Source: a gamma proteobacterium NOR5-3 (GTDB lineage Bacteria; Pseudomonadota; Gammaproteobacteria; Pseudomonadales; Halieaceae). From it: DNA of 64,000 nt. The translations under genes and the position numbers were made by a program. The first letter of the stretch is position 1. Each line of letters opens with the position of its first letter. Shown here one piece after another: positions 51,752 through 60,189 of the stretch. The notes below the pieces were generated by a model. That model was not told the origin of the DNA and did no database searches. It worked only from the letters and a program-made list of their open reading frames with translations. The DNA lies in the NCBI GenBank assembly GCA_000158155.1, contig DS999405.1, positions 1,849,738-1,913,737 of the forward strand. Direction: 5' to 3'.

Positions 51752-52579
51752 ATGAGCAACGATACGCAAAGCGCACTCACCAGCGCAATTTTCAGGATTC
51801 TGAAGCCGCTTGCCCGGGTCATGTTACACCACGGTATGGCCTATGGAACCTTTGCCGAGCTTGCGCGCAAAGCCTTTGTAGACGAGAGCCTGGCGCAACT
51901 GCGAAACGCGGGAAAACGCAGCAGCATATCCAGCGTCGCCGCTATGACCGGCCTCACCCGCAAAGAGGCCGCGCGTCTGGCAGAGCTGAACATTGATACG
52001 GGACTCAACAGCGACCGCCGCTACAACCGCGCAGTACGGGTCATTACCGGCTGGACCGCCGATCCGCGATTTTTAGACGCCGAGGGTGAGCCCCGCGTCC
52101 TTCCCATGCAGGGGGATGGCAGTTTCGAGCTCCTGGTCAAGGAATACTCCGGCGACGTTCCCGTCGCGGCCATGCTGTCAGCGCTGGAAAGCAGCGGCAC
52201 CGTCATCAGCGAGGAACAGGGCGTACGACTGATTGAACGCGCCTATCTTCCGACGCAGACTCCCGCTGCGAGTATCAATATTCTGGGCAATGACGTCGCG
52301 GAAATCATCACGAGCATTGACCACAACCTCATCCATGAGCGCGCCCTGCGCGTTTTTCAGCGCAAAGTCTCCAACGGCAGTGTGTCTGCCAGTGCGCTGG
52401 AGGAATTCAAGCAGCTGTCGAACAAAAAGTCCCAGGAGTTACTGGAGGACTATCACGCCTGGCTCACGGCCCATGAGGTGGATATCGACCCCAGTGACGA
52501 CTCCATTGAACGAGCGAGATATGTCTCCGTCGGTATCTACTACTACGACGACACCCTTTGCGAGGACCCCCAATCATGA
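51752..52579 (+). CDS. DUF6502 family protein
   Basis: This 275-residue protein has a basic, helical N-terminus (ILKPLARVMLHHGMAYGTFAELARKAFVDE) resembling a winged helix-turn-helix (RSSISSVAAMTGLTRKEAARLAEL, around 58-82). This suggests DNA or RNA binding. The remainder matches the DUF6502 pattern as I know it. The start is ATG 51752 (MSNDTQSAL). It is followed, with a four-base overlap, by the DUF5666 gene, a pairing seen in related bacteria. It could regulate that gene. This is inference. Confidence 0.82.
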   Translation: MSNDTQSALTSAIFRILKPLARVMLHHGMAYGTFAELARKAFVDESLAQLRNAGKRSSISSVAAMTGLTRKEAARLAELNIDTGLNSDRRYNRAVRVITGWTADPRFLDAEGEPRVLPMQGDGSFELLVKEYSGDVPVAAMLSALESSGTVISEEQGVRLIERAYLPTQTPAASINILGNDVAEIITSIDHNLIHERALRVFQRKVSNGSVSASALEEFKQLSNKKSQELLEDYHAWLTAHEVDIDPSDDSIERARYVSVGIYYYDDTLCEDPQS

Positions 52580-54531
52580 AGCCTTTTTTTGACCCCAAAG
52601 CCTCGCGCGCTGCGTTGCGCGTCTTAACCGCCGGGAGTCTCCTGTGCCTCAGTGCCTGCGGTGGCGGTGGCGGTGGCGGACTGCTGGCGGGTGTGGTCAG
52701 TGCACCCGGCGGTGGCGGTGGTGGCATTGGCGGCACGGGGCTGACCAGCAGCGGCACCATAACCGGCACGGGCAGTATTTTTGTGAACGGTGTACGTTTT
52801 GATGTGGACGACGCTGAGATATTTATCAATGGCGAGCCGGCCAGCGAAGATCAGTTAGGGCTGGGGATGTTGGTGTTCGTGTCCGGCACCATAGAGGAAG
52901 ACGGGGTTAATGGCACCGCCCAACGGGTCGACTACGATCCCCAGCTCGAGGGCCCCATCACCGCCATCGAGCGTAACGCGGACAACAGCAGCGCGCTCAT
53001 CACGGTACTGGGTCAGAGAGTGATTATCGAGCGCACCAGCACGGTATTTGAGGACAGCAGCTTTGATGGCATCGTCCCGGGGGATGTTGTCGAGATATCC
53101 GGCTATCTACAGAGCGACGGTCGCCTGCGCGCAACCCGCGTCAGCGGTGAAGACGACATCGACGGCAGCGTCAAACTCAGCGGCACTATCAGTAATCTGG
53201 TGGGGCAAACCTTCAACATCGGCACACAGAGCGTCGATGCTGGCAATGCAGTGCTCAGCGATTTGCCCGCCACGGGGCTTGCCGACGGACTCTTTGTCGA
53301 GGTCGAAGGCGAACTCATCGATAACGTCATCCGCGCAGCGGAGGTGGAAGGCCGCGATGCCACTCCTTCGTCACTGCAGGTAGATGATCAGATTACCGTA
53401 GAAGGTGCGGTGGCAAACTTTGATGGAGTCAGCGGCTTTTCCGTAGAAGGGCTCCCTATCGACGCGGCCAATGCCTCGCTGTCTATCGGCGATTTGATCC
53501 TGGGTAACGGCCTTGTTGTGGAGGTCAGCGGCACCTGGAATGGCGAGCGCATCATAGCCAGCACAGTGAGCGTACGCAGGGGCCGGATCAAGATTGAAGC
53601 GCCCGTTACTGATATCAGCGGCTCGCAGCTGAGCTTTGAATTTGCCGGCACCGTGATCAATGTGACGACCGATGCGCGCACGCTTTTTGATGACGACCGC
53701 GACGGCATTGAGTACCTCAAGATCGCAGACCTGGCGATCGGCGACTATCTGGAAGTGGAAGCACTGGATAGCAACGGCGGCCTTGTGGCTACCCGGGTGG
53801 ATCGTGACGACGACGATAACGAGAGCGAACTACAGGCACCGGTGCAAAGCTTCGTCGATGGTTTAAGTGTCACCCTGCTGGGCGTTACCTTTGACGTAAC
53901 TCGGGCGGACTTTGAAAACGCCGGGGACAATGACATTAGCAGTGCGCAGTTTTTTGCCAATCTGAGCAACGGCGCCCTACTGAGCGTCAGTGACGATAAC
54001 CCCAGCGATGGCTTTGCCGAAGAGGTGGAGTTTGAATTTGCCACGGCCCTGGACGGTGAGCGGGAGTTCAGTGGCGATGACGAGGAGCGACTGGACACCA
54101 GTGAACTGCCCGACAGCATTCTGAGCTACATCAGCGCCAACTTCCCCAACGCCGATATCGCCTTTAGTGAACGCGATACCGACGACAACGAGATTGAAGT
54201 CTATCTGACCAACGGTACCGAGCTGGTCTTTGATCTGAGTGGCAACTTCCTGGAGTCGGAGCTGGAAGACGATCACGACGAGGGGGAAGATCCTGAAGAT
54301 CCAGAGGACCCTGAAGATCCCGAAGATCCTGAAGATCCCGAAGATCCTGAAGATCCTGAAGATCCTGAAGATCCCGAAGATCCCGAAGATCCTGAAGATC
54401 CTGAAGATCCCGAAGATCCTGAAGATCCCGAGGCCCCCGAAGACCCAGAGGCCCCTGAAAATCCTGAAGATCCCGACGACGCTGACGATTCGGATGATTC
54501 AGACACCCCTGCGCCACCTTCGGGATCATGA
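52576..54531 (+). CDS. DUF5666-repeat lipoprotein with Glu-Asp-Pro tandem tail
   Basis: This 651-residue protein has a signal peptide and lipobox LCLSACGGGGGGG (Cys near 25), followed by a glycine-rich linker. About five DUF5666 modules of some 75 residues follow, each with a VxxGDxVEVEG-like strand (GDVVEISGYLQSDGRLRATRV, GLFVEVEGELIDNVIRAAEVEG, GNGLVVEVSGTWNGERI). A PepSY-like segment (LPDSILSYISANFPNADIAFSE) comes next, then a tail of about 80 residues built from Glu-Asp-Pro triplets. It is expected to be outer-membrane anchored. The ATG at 52576 overlaps the DUF6502 stop. The function is unknown. Confidence 0.85.
   Translation: MKPFFDPKASRAALRVLTAGSLLCLSACGGGGGGGLLAGVVSAPGGGGGGIGGTGLTSSGTITGTGSIFVNGVRFDVDDAEIFINGEPASEDQLGLGMLVFVSGTIEEDGVNGTAQRVDYDPQLEGPITAIERNADNSSALITVLGQRVIIERTSTVFEDSSFDGIVPGDVVEISGYLQSDGRLRATRVSGEDDIDGSVKLSGTISNLVGQTFNIGTQSVDAGNAVLSDLPATGLADGLFVEVEGELIDNVIRAAEVEGRDATPSSLQVDDQITVEGAVANFDGVSGFSVEGLPIDAANASLSIGDLILGNGLVVEVSGTWNGERIIASTVSVRRGRIKIEAPVTDISGSQLSFEFAGTVINVTTDARTLFDDDRDGIEYLKIADLAIGDYLEVEALDSNGGLVATRVDRDDDDNESELQAPVQSFVDGLSVTLLGVTFDVTRADFENAGDNDISSAQFFANLSNGALLSVSDDNPSDGFAEEVEFEFATALDGEREFSGDDEERLDTSELPDSILSYISANFPNADIAFSERDTDDNEIEVYLTNGTELVFDLSGNFLESELEDDHDEGEDPEDPEDPEDPEDPEDPEDPEDPEDPEDPEDPEDPEDPEDPEDPEDPEAPEDPEAPENPEDPDDADDSDDSDTPAPPSGS
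54287..54432 (+). repeat. Nine-base tandem repeat coding for Glu-Asp-Pro
   Basis: About sixteen nearly identical units of GAAGATCCT or GAAGATCCC lie in frame in the 3' part of the DUF5666 gene, followed by degenerate units to about 54475. Units differ almost only at the third proline base. This is typical of expansion by slippage, so unit number may vary between strains. Confidence 0.9.
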
Positions 54532-54585
54532 TCAGCCAACGGTTCTGACGATCACCGTCTGCGCCTGAAGTCGTCGAGACAGGCG

Positions 54586-54666
54586 GTAGTCCTTTGAGCA
54601 GCTCGCGCATCTCCAGCGATGCCTTCGCACTGTAAAACGCGCTCGACGGCCGCGCAAAGCAGCTAC
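54586..54666 (+). repeat. Hairpin-forming dispersed repeat, copy 3
   Basis: The arms GTAGTCCTTTGAGC (54586-54599) and GCGCAAAGCAGCTAC (54652-54666) pair with one internal loop and one mismatch. The inside contains GCTCGCGCATCTCCAGCGATGCC and GCTCGACGGCC-like blocks, shared with copies 1 and 2 at 47.6-47.8 kb. It lies between the DUF5666 gene and a convergent flavoprotein gene. Confidence 0.8.
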
Positions 54667-54708
54667 GAAGTCCTACTAGAAAAAAGAGTATCTGCGATAT
54701 TTACGGTG

Positions 54709-54741
54709 ACAAAAAAAGCTCGGAGGATTCCCCCCGAGCTT
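54709..54741 (-). terminator. Rho-independent terminator of the flavoprotein gene
   Basis: On the minus strand an eight-base stem (AAGCTCGG with CCGAGCTT, ten-base loop, 54716-54741) is followed by a run of seven T. It lies 30 bases downstream of the flavocytochrome-like gene's stop codon. Confidence 0.88.
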
Positions 54742-54770
54742 CTTAAACCCGGTCTTTTTACATCCAGCCC

Positions 54771-56069
54771 TTACACGAAAGTGTCAGAGAACAGATTGTT
54801 CGCCCAGTCGTACATATCCCGGTAACTCTCCCGGTCCCAACCCTCAGAGGCACCCAGAGAATTTGGCGCGAGCTCCATTACCTGTGCCGTCTGGTTGTAC
54901 CTGAACACCGCGGTGAGCCACGCGGCTTCAGTAAAACTTACCGGACTAAAGCACGCAGAGTTGGTCGTAATATTGTCCAGACGCTCAACACTGTGGGTCG
55001 CTAAACCCGACGCCTTACGCATAACAGCATCGGCACAAACCTTAGCCTGCGCATTGGCCATATGGGCGCTCTTGGGCTGCCCCGTTGCCTGAGCATCACC
55101 AATCACATAGATATCGTCGAACCCTTCCACGCTTGATTCATAGGTCACCGGATCCACCAGTGCCCAGGGGCCTTTAGCGGTCAGACCAGCATCGCGGAGA
55201 AGCGCTGGCGCACGGTGATTCGGAATCACATTCAGCACATCGCCGGCGTAGGACCCTGCGGTTGTTTCCACGCCTCGATTGATCGCATCCACCGATATCA
55301 GTTTGGCGTCGGGCACGTACTTAATCACGTCGCCATAGAGGTTGTTAAAGGCCGCGGTAAACGTAGCCTTCTCGGCCTGAATGCCGCTGTTAGCGTCCAG
55401 CACAACGACAGTGGGCGATCCATGCACACCGCTGCCACCGGCATCGTCGGTGATCTTTTGCGCCATAGCCGCAAGCAGGCAGGCTCGCTCATAAGGTCCC
55501 GGAGGACAGCGATACGGTGCTTGGGGAATGGTCATCACCACAGTGCCACCGGGTGGCAGCTCCGTGTTCAACTGCTGCCGCAGCTGCTCCGTGGAATCCC
55601 CGGCAATCCATGCGTGAGGAATCAGGGCCGGGTCGTATCCGGGAATATCGTCAAACTCAATACCCGTGGCCAGGATCAGCGAGTCGTAAGGCAGAGATTT
55701 GCCATTGTCCAGATCGATACGCCGCGCAGTCGCATCGATTTTGGTCACGGACGCCATTTCGGTGTGAAAGCCAAAGCGCCCTGCCAGCGGCTCATGAGAA
55801 AAGGTTAACTGTGCCAGACTGAGTTCATTGGTCAGCACCAGATTACTCATAACGCAGGAACTGTGACCCTCCCGGGGATCAACCATGGTGATAGAAAAAT
55901 CACTACCGCCCCACAGCGACAGGTAACGTGCAAAAGTACTGCCGGCAAATCCACCACCGACCACCACCACTCGATGCCCGGTCTGGGCCTGACCCTGCAG
56001 GCTCCCCAGCATAGACAGTGCAGCAACGCCCGACGCGCCGCGTAAAAGATTCCTTCGTGAAATACTCAT
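54771..56069 (-). CDS. Flavocytochrome c sulfide dehydrogenase-like flavoprotein (FccB/SoxF-type)
   Basis: This 432-residue FAD protein has a twin-arginine signal (SRRNLLRGASGVAALSML). The FAD motif is RVVVVGGGFAGSTFARYL (33-50), with LILATGIEFDDIPGYDP and DDIYVIGDAQATGQPKSAHMANAQAKVCADAV. Cysteines in YRCPPGPYERACLL and TNSACFSPV match those flanking the flavin in flavocytochrome c sulfide dehydrogenase. It is probably periplasmic and oxidises sulfide or a related sulfur compound, passing electrons to the cytochrome encoded three bases upstream. Sulfide specificity is inferred from the family. Confidence 0.88.
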   Translation of the reverse strand: MSISRRNLLRGASGVAALSMLGSLQGQAQTGHRVVVVGGGFAGSTFARYLSLWGGSDFSITMVDPREGHSSCVMSNLVLTNELSLAQLTFSHEPLAGRFGFHTEMASVTKIDATARRIDLDNGKSLPYDSLILATGIEFDDIPGYDPALIPHAWIAGDSTEQLRQQLNTELPPGGTVVMTIPQAPYRCPPGPYERACLLAAMAQKITDDAGGSGVHGSPTVVVLDANSGIQAEKATFTAAFNNLYGDVIKYVPDAKLISVDAINRGVETTAGSYAGDVLNVIPNHRAPALLRDAGLTAKGPWALVDPVTYESSVEGFDDIYVIGDAQATGQPKSAHMANAQAKVCADAVMRKASGLATHSVERLDNITTNSACFSPVSFTEAAWLTAVFRYNQTAQVMELAPNSLGASEGWDRESYRDMYDWANNLFSDTFV

Positions 56070-56072
56070 GGC

Positions 56073-56636
56073 TCAATGCTCCCTTTCGTCTTCGTGGCGA
56101 TCTTCGTCTTCTTCGTCCTCGTCCTCGTCGTCTTCATCCTCGTGATCGTCCCCGTCTTCGTCATGGCGGTCTTCGTCCTGGTCGTGATCTCGATCTTCAT
56201 CCCTATCTTGATCGCGGTCCTCGTCATCGCGGTCTTCGTGGTCCTCGTCCTGCGAAGCACCACCGCCGCCGACGTCACCCGCGACTAATTCAATTGTTTT
56301 TGTGCCCGCCGGGGGATTCTCCGGCAGTGCGGCAAAATACGCGGCGATACGTCGAATCTGATCGTCGCTGTAACCCAGAGCCTGGTGATCCATCATTTCG
56401 TCAGGAGTGCCCTCAAGCTGCATCTCGTCCATCTCTTCGCGGATCTCGCGTGCACTCTCTCCCGCCAAAGAGTCAATACCGCTTACCGCATAGCCATTGG
56501 TGCCGTGACACTGACTGCACTGACTGGCCAGCATTCGATTAATAGTTGGATCGTCCGCGAGTGCAGACAGGGGCAGTGTCACTGCCAGCGCTATAAGCGC
56601 CTTGTGTTCGAAACCGAGTTTTCTGATTCGCCGCAT
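56073..56636 (-). CDS. c-type cytochrome with extreme Asp/Glu/His/Arg-rich C-terminal tail
   Basis: This 187-residue protein has a signal peptide (ALIALAVTLPLSALADD), a CSQCH heme site at 40-44 and a likely Met ligand in DEMMDHQALG. After residue 118 the cytochrome fold ends and about 60 residues follow made almost only of D, E, H and R (DEDHEDRDDEDRDQDRDEDR and similar). It pairs with the flavoprotein gene three bases downstream, as FccA does with FccB. The ATG at 56636 follows GGGAGAG. The tail is not part of any cytochrome family I know and may bind metal ions. Confidence 0.88.
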   Translation of the reverse strand: MRRIRKLGFEHKALIALAVTLPLSALADDPTINRMLASQCSQCHGTNGYAVSGIDSLAGESAREIREEMDEMQLEGTPDEMMDHQALGYSDDQIRRIAAYFAALPENPPAGTKTIELVAGDVGGGGASQDEDHEDRDDEDRDQDRDEDRDHDQDEDRHDEDGDDHEDEDDEDEDEEDEDRHEDEREH

Positions 56637-56679
56637 GATAATTGCTCTCCCGTATAACCATAGTCTTTATGGTGTCATA

Positions 56680-56695
56680 TGGGAATATATTCCCA
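56680..56695. promoter_or_regulatory. Perfect 16-base palindrome upstream of the cytochrome-flavoprotein operon
   Basis: TGGGAATATATTCCCA is fully self-complementary and lies 44 bases upstream of the cytochrome start. This is the right place for an operator overlapping the promoter. The regulator is unknown. No candidate gene is adjacent. Confidence 0.55.
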
Positions 56696-56824
56696 ATTTA
56701 AAATAAATCAAGGAGTAATCGCACGCGGCTGCGTGATTTGCCCGTTCAGGACAGTGTTAGAGGGGCCGGGGCACAACCGGCTTGGCGGTCAAAGCGTTAA
56801 GAAAAACTGATGATTATCAGGAAG

Positions 56825-57133
56825 TTAGCCGCCAATCAGGCCTTGCTCAAGTACCGGAAGGACCCAGTAGCGAAAATGATCGCGCCCCACCATCTCGCCG
56901 AGCGCCTGAATCAGTGCTTTTTGACTTGAGGCGTCGCAAAGGACCTCAAAGCGCTCGTAGTCGCCAAAGCCCTGGACCTGCTCCCGCTGATTAAACTGAC
57001 TGTGGCCGCGACTGAAGCCCGCCGCATCGGTCACCGAAAAGCCGCTGATGGACTCGAGCAGCATAAGCACATCGACAATGTCATCCCGACGCCGGGCGGG
57101 TGCCATCAATACCAGAAGAGAATCATTGCTCAT
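56825..57133 (-). CDS. DUF3240 family PII-like small protein
   Basis: This 102-residue protein (MSNDSLLVLMAPARRRDDIVDVLMLL, GFSVTDAAGFSRGHSQFNQREQVQGFGDYERFEVLCD) has the ferredoxin-like PII pattern of DUF3240. That family is commonly the last gene of CzcA/CusA-type efflux operons. It may sense metal or nucleotide and modulate the pump, although its role is not established. The ATG at 57133 overlaps the pump's stop codon (ATGA). A start nine bases upstream is also in frame but less likely. Confidence 0.87.
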   Translation of the reverse strand: MSNDSLLVLMAPARRRDDIVDVLMLLESISGFSVTDAAGFSRGHSQFNQREQVQGFGDYERFEVLCDASSQKALIQALGEMVGRDHFRYWVLPVLEQGLIGG

Positions 57134-60100
57134 GTGCGCCACCGTGCCAGCTGCTGGTAGGCGATAGGAAGAACATACAGTGTGGTGAGCGTTGAGCTGA
57201 GCAAACCGCCGATGACCACGATCGCCAGCGGACGCTGCAACTCTGCGCCGGGTCCCGTGGCGTAAACCAGCGGTAACAGGCCAAACAAGGCGGTAGACGC
57301 CGTCATGAGAATGGGACGCAGACGCTGGGCTGCGCCACTCACAATACGCTGGCCAATGTCCATGCTCAGCATCGCCGTTTGCTCAAAATAACTCACCATC
57401 ACCACTCCGTTAAGGACCGCCACGCCCAACAAGGCAATCAGACCAACACTGGCCGGGACTGACAGATACTCTCCACTGAGGTAAAGCGCGGCAATGCCGC
57501 CCATGAGCGCGAAAGGCACGTTGGCCAGAATCATCCCAGCGAGCGCCAGGGACCGAAAGGTCGTAAATAAAATGATCACAATGAGCAGCAACATCAACGG
57601 CACCAGCGTCAGCAATCGCGTGAGGGCGCGCTGCTGATTCTCAAACTCACCCCCAAATCGGAGACTGTAGCCCGGAGGCAGGCGCAGATTTTCCGATAAG
57701 CGCTGCTGCGCCTCGTTCACAAAACCGTCGATATCCCGCCCCTCCACATTAAGACTTAAAGCGGCGTAGCGACTACCCTGTTCACGCTCGATCAATACGG
57801 GCCCCGGCGCTTCCTCGATGGACGCAACAGCGCCCACAGTAGCAAGCTCGCCGTCGGGCAATAACAGGGCTGTCTGCGCCAAACCCGCCGCGCTGCCGGG
57901 GCGGGCATCGGATGATCTGGCCAGCACCACGGGAATGCGTTTAGCCCCTTCCACAATAGTCCCGATGCGCTCTCCCTCAAACTGGCTGCGCAAAAATGCC
58001 ACGAAACTGTCGGCGTCCAGTCCGGCGGTTGCCGCCAGTTCGGGCCGCAAACGCAGGTTCAAAAACGCATCACTGGCCGCCAGTGACGGCTGCAGATCCA
58101 CCGCCCCGGGCACCTGGCCAACCTGCTGGGTAATTTGCTCCAGCAGTGACTCGAGTGTCTTTAAATCGTCACCAAAAACCTTGATAGACACATCGCCCGT
58201 GCTCCCCGTGAGCATTTCGGACACCCGCATCTGGATAGGCTGAGTAAAACCAAACGACATACCGGGAAATTGCTCCACCACCTCGCGGACGGCCGCCACC
58301 AGGGCCGCTTTACCGCCGCGACGCCATTCGCTGGTGGGCGCCAGCTGCATAAACACATCGGTCTCATTGAGTCCCATAGGATCAAGGCCCAGCTCGTCCG
58401 ACCCCGTGCGCGCCACTACCTGGCGAATCTCGGGAACGCTCTCAAGCATGGCCAGCTCCAACTGGCGATCGATATCCACCGACGCTGCCAGCGAAATAGA
58501 CGGCGACTTTGCGGTCTGCACAATGATGTCGCCCTCATCCATCACCGGCATAAAGGTGCGGCCAAGCTGTGTAAACAGCAGGACACTCAGCAGCAGCAGA
58601 AGCATCGCCACACTGGCGGGAATCCATGGCTTACTCAGGGCAGACTGCAGTGAGCGGGCGTACCGGGCTTTGAGCATTTCCACGAAGCGTGGGGCTTCCG
58701 CGCCGCTGCTGCCCAGCAGCGCACTGGCAAGCACCGGGACCACGGTAAAGGCAAAGACCAGCGCCGCCAGCATGGCGAACACAATAGTCAGCGCCACGGG
58801 ACTGAAAAGTTTGCCCTCAAGCCCCTGTAAAGCCAGCAACGGTGAGAACACGATCAATACGATAATGGTGCCGGCAAGCACCGGCGTCGCCACTTCGCGC
58901 ACCGCGCGATAAACAATATGTGCCCGGGGTAAAGGCGACGCAGCAGCCAGTCGTGACAGCACGTTTTCTACCACCACAACCGAGGCATCTACCAACATAC
59001 CGATGGCGATCACCAACCCTCCAAGACTCATGAGATTCGCGGTGAGGCCCGTAAAAGACATCATAAGAAAAGTGACCAGCGCCGCCATGGGCAGGGACAG
59101 CGAGACAATGATCGCCGCGCGAACGTTGCCCAGAAAAAGCGCCAGCAGTAAGGCCACCAACACCACCGCCTGAAACAGGGCCGACGACATGGTCGCTACG
59201 GCGCTTTTAATGAGCTGCGCGCGGTCATAAAAAACATTCAGGGTCGATCCCGCAGGAAGACTGCGTTCTACCTCGACAAGGCGCGCCTTCACATTGGCAA
59301 CAACGTCACCGGTGTTGCTACCGCGCAGTGCCACGACCAAGCCCTCGGCGGTCTCCTTACCGTCGCGGGTAACCGCTCCGTAGCGCGTTAAATGACTGGT
59401 TTCCACGCGGGCAACATCTTCCAATGTCACCGCCGCATTTCCCATAGTGGTCACTACCAGCTTGCGCAGGGCATCAATATCTTCAAGCCGTGCCTCGCTG
59501 CGAACAATGAGAGCATCACCGCCCTGCTCCAGGCGCCCCACGCCGGCATTCCGGTTATTTCTCTCGATGGCCGCGCGGAGCATGGTTTCGTTGACACCGG
59601 CCAGCTGCATTCGCTCGGGGTCCGGTGTAATTTGCAGACTACGCACCTGCCCACCAAGCACGTTGACATCGGCAACCCCCGCCACGGTGCGCAGCGCCGG
59701 CCTAACCACCCAGTCCAGTAGCTCCCGGCGCTGCCAGAGCTGAAGATCGGGATTTTCCAGCGTGAACATAAATATTTCAGATAGGGGGGTACTCATGGGC
59801 GCCAGACCGCCCTCGGTACCGGCTGGCATGGCAGCCATCAAGCCGGCGAGGCGCTCGCTCACCTGCTGCCTGGCCCAGTAAATATCGGTACCTTCTTCAA
59901 AGTCCAGGGTGATATCGGTAATCGCATACTTGGTGGTAGAGCGCAGGATTTGCTGACTGGGAATGCCCAGCAGCTCGGTCTCCAGAGGATAGGTAACCGT
60001 GCGCTCGATCTCCTCGGCGGTCATTCCCGGAACCTTGAGAATCACTTTGACCTGGGTCGGCGAGATATCCGGAAAGGCATCGATAGGCAGGCCACGCCAG

Positions 60101-60189
60101 GCCTGCACCCCGGCCAGCGCCAGGGCAAAGCTCAGCGCACCAATGAATACCCGCTGGGTAAGGGCAAAGCTGACCACACGATCCAGCAT
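57130..60189 (-). CDS. Heavy-metal efflux RND pump (CusA/CzcA family)
   Basis: This 1019-residue inner-membrane RND transporter has twelve helices, two periplasmic loops and heavy-metal family motifs: PIDAFPDISPTQVKVILKVPGM, GTDIYWARQQVSERL, LVDASVVVVENVLSRL (fourth helix), FMPVMDEGDIIVQ and RTGSDELGLDPMGLNETDVFMQL. It should pump metal cations from periplasm or cytoplasm through a TolC-type exit. Whether copper/silver or zinc/cobalt/cadmium is exported cannot be decided from inspection. It is third in the leftward operon after the TolC-like and adaptor genes, and starts one base within the adaptor's stop codon. Confidence 0.94.
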   Translation of the reverse strand: MLDRVVSFALTQRVFIGALSFALALAGVQAWRGLPIDAFPDISPTQVKVILKVPGMTAEEIERTVTYPLETELLGIPSQQILRSTTKYAITDITLDFEEGTDIYWARQQVSERLAGLMAAMPAGTEGGLAPMSTPLSEIFMFTLENPDLQLWQRRELLDWVVRPALRTVAGVADVNVLGGQVRSLQITPDPERMQLAGVNETMLRAAIERNNRNAGVGRLEQGGDALIVRSEARLEDIDALRKLVVTTMGNAAVTLEDVARVETSHLTRYGAVTRDGKETAEGLVVALRGSNTGDVVANVKARLVEVERSLPAGSTLNVFYDRAQLIKSAVATMSSALFQAVVLVALLLALFLGNVRAAIIVSLSLPMAALVTFLMMSFTGLTANLMSLGGLVIAIGMLVDASVVVVENVLSRLAAASPLPRAHIVYRAVREVATPVLAGTIIVLIVFSPLLALQGLEGKLFSPVALTIVFAMLAALVFAFTVVPVLASALLGSSGAEAPRFVEMLKARYARSLQSALSKPWIPASVAMLLLLLSVLLFTQLGRTFMPVMDEGDIIVQTAKSPSISLAASVDIDRQLELAMLESVPEIRQVVARTGSDELGLDPMGLNETDVFMQLAPTSEWRRGGKAALVAAVREVVEQFPGMSFGFTQPIQMRVSEMLTGSTGDVSIKVFGDDLKTLESLLEQITQQVGQVPGAVDLQPSLAASDAFLNLRLRPELAATAGLDADSFVAFLRSQFEGERIGTIVEGAKRIPVVLARSSDARPGSAAGLAQTALLLPDGELATVGAVASIEEAPGPVLIEREQGSRYAALSLNVEGRDIDGFVNEAQQRLSENLRLPPGYSLRFGGEFENQQRALTRLLTLVPLMLLLIVIILFTTFRSLALAGMILANVPFALMGGIAALYLSGEYLSVPASVGLIALLGVAVLNGVVMVSYFEQTAMLSMDIGQRIVSGAAQRLRPILMTASTALFGLLPLVYATGPGAELQRPLAIVVIGGLLSSTLTTLYVLPIAYQQLARWRT

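Noticed and set aside
54287-54432. Possible CRISPR-like array because of regular repeats
   Set aside because: Units are nine bases with no spacers and lie in frame within a coding sequence.
54273-54539. Minus-strand Ser-Gly repeat protein
   Set aside because: It is the antisense reading of the Glu-Asp-Pro tandem repeat in the DUF5666 gene.
56076-56288. Plus-strand frame predicting an entirely hydrophobic 70-residue protein
   Set aside because: It is the complement of the Asp/Glu/His/Arg-rich tail of the cytochrome. GAT/GAA-type codons read on the other strand give Val, Ile and Phe.
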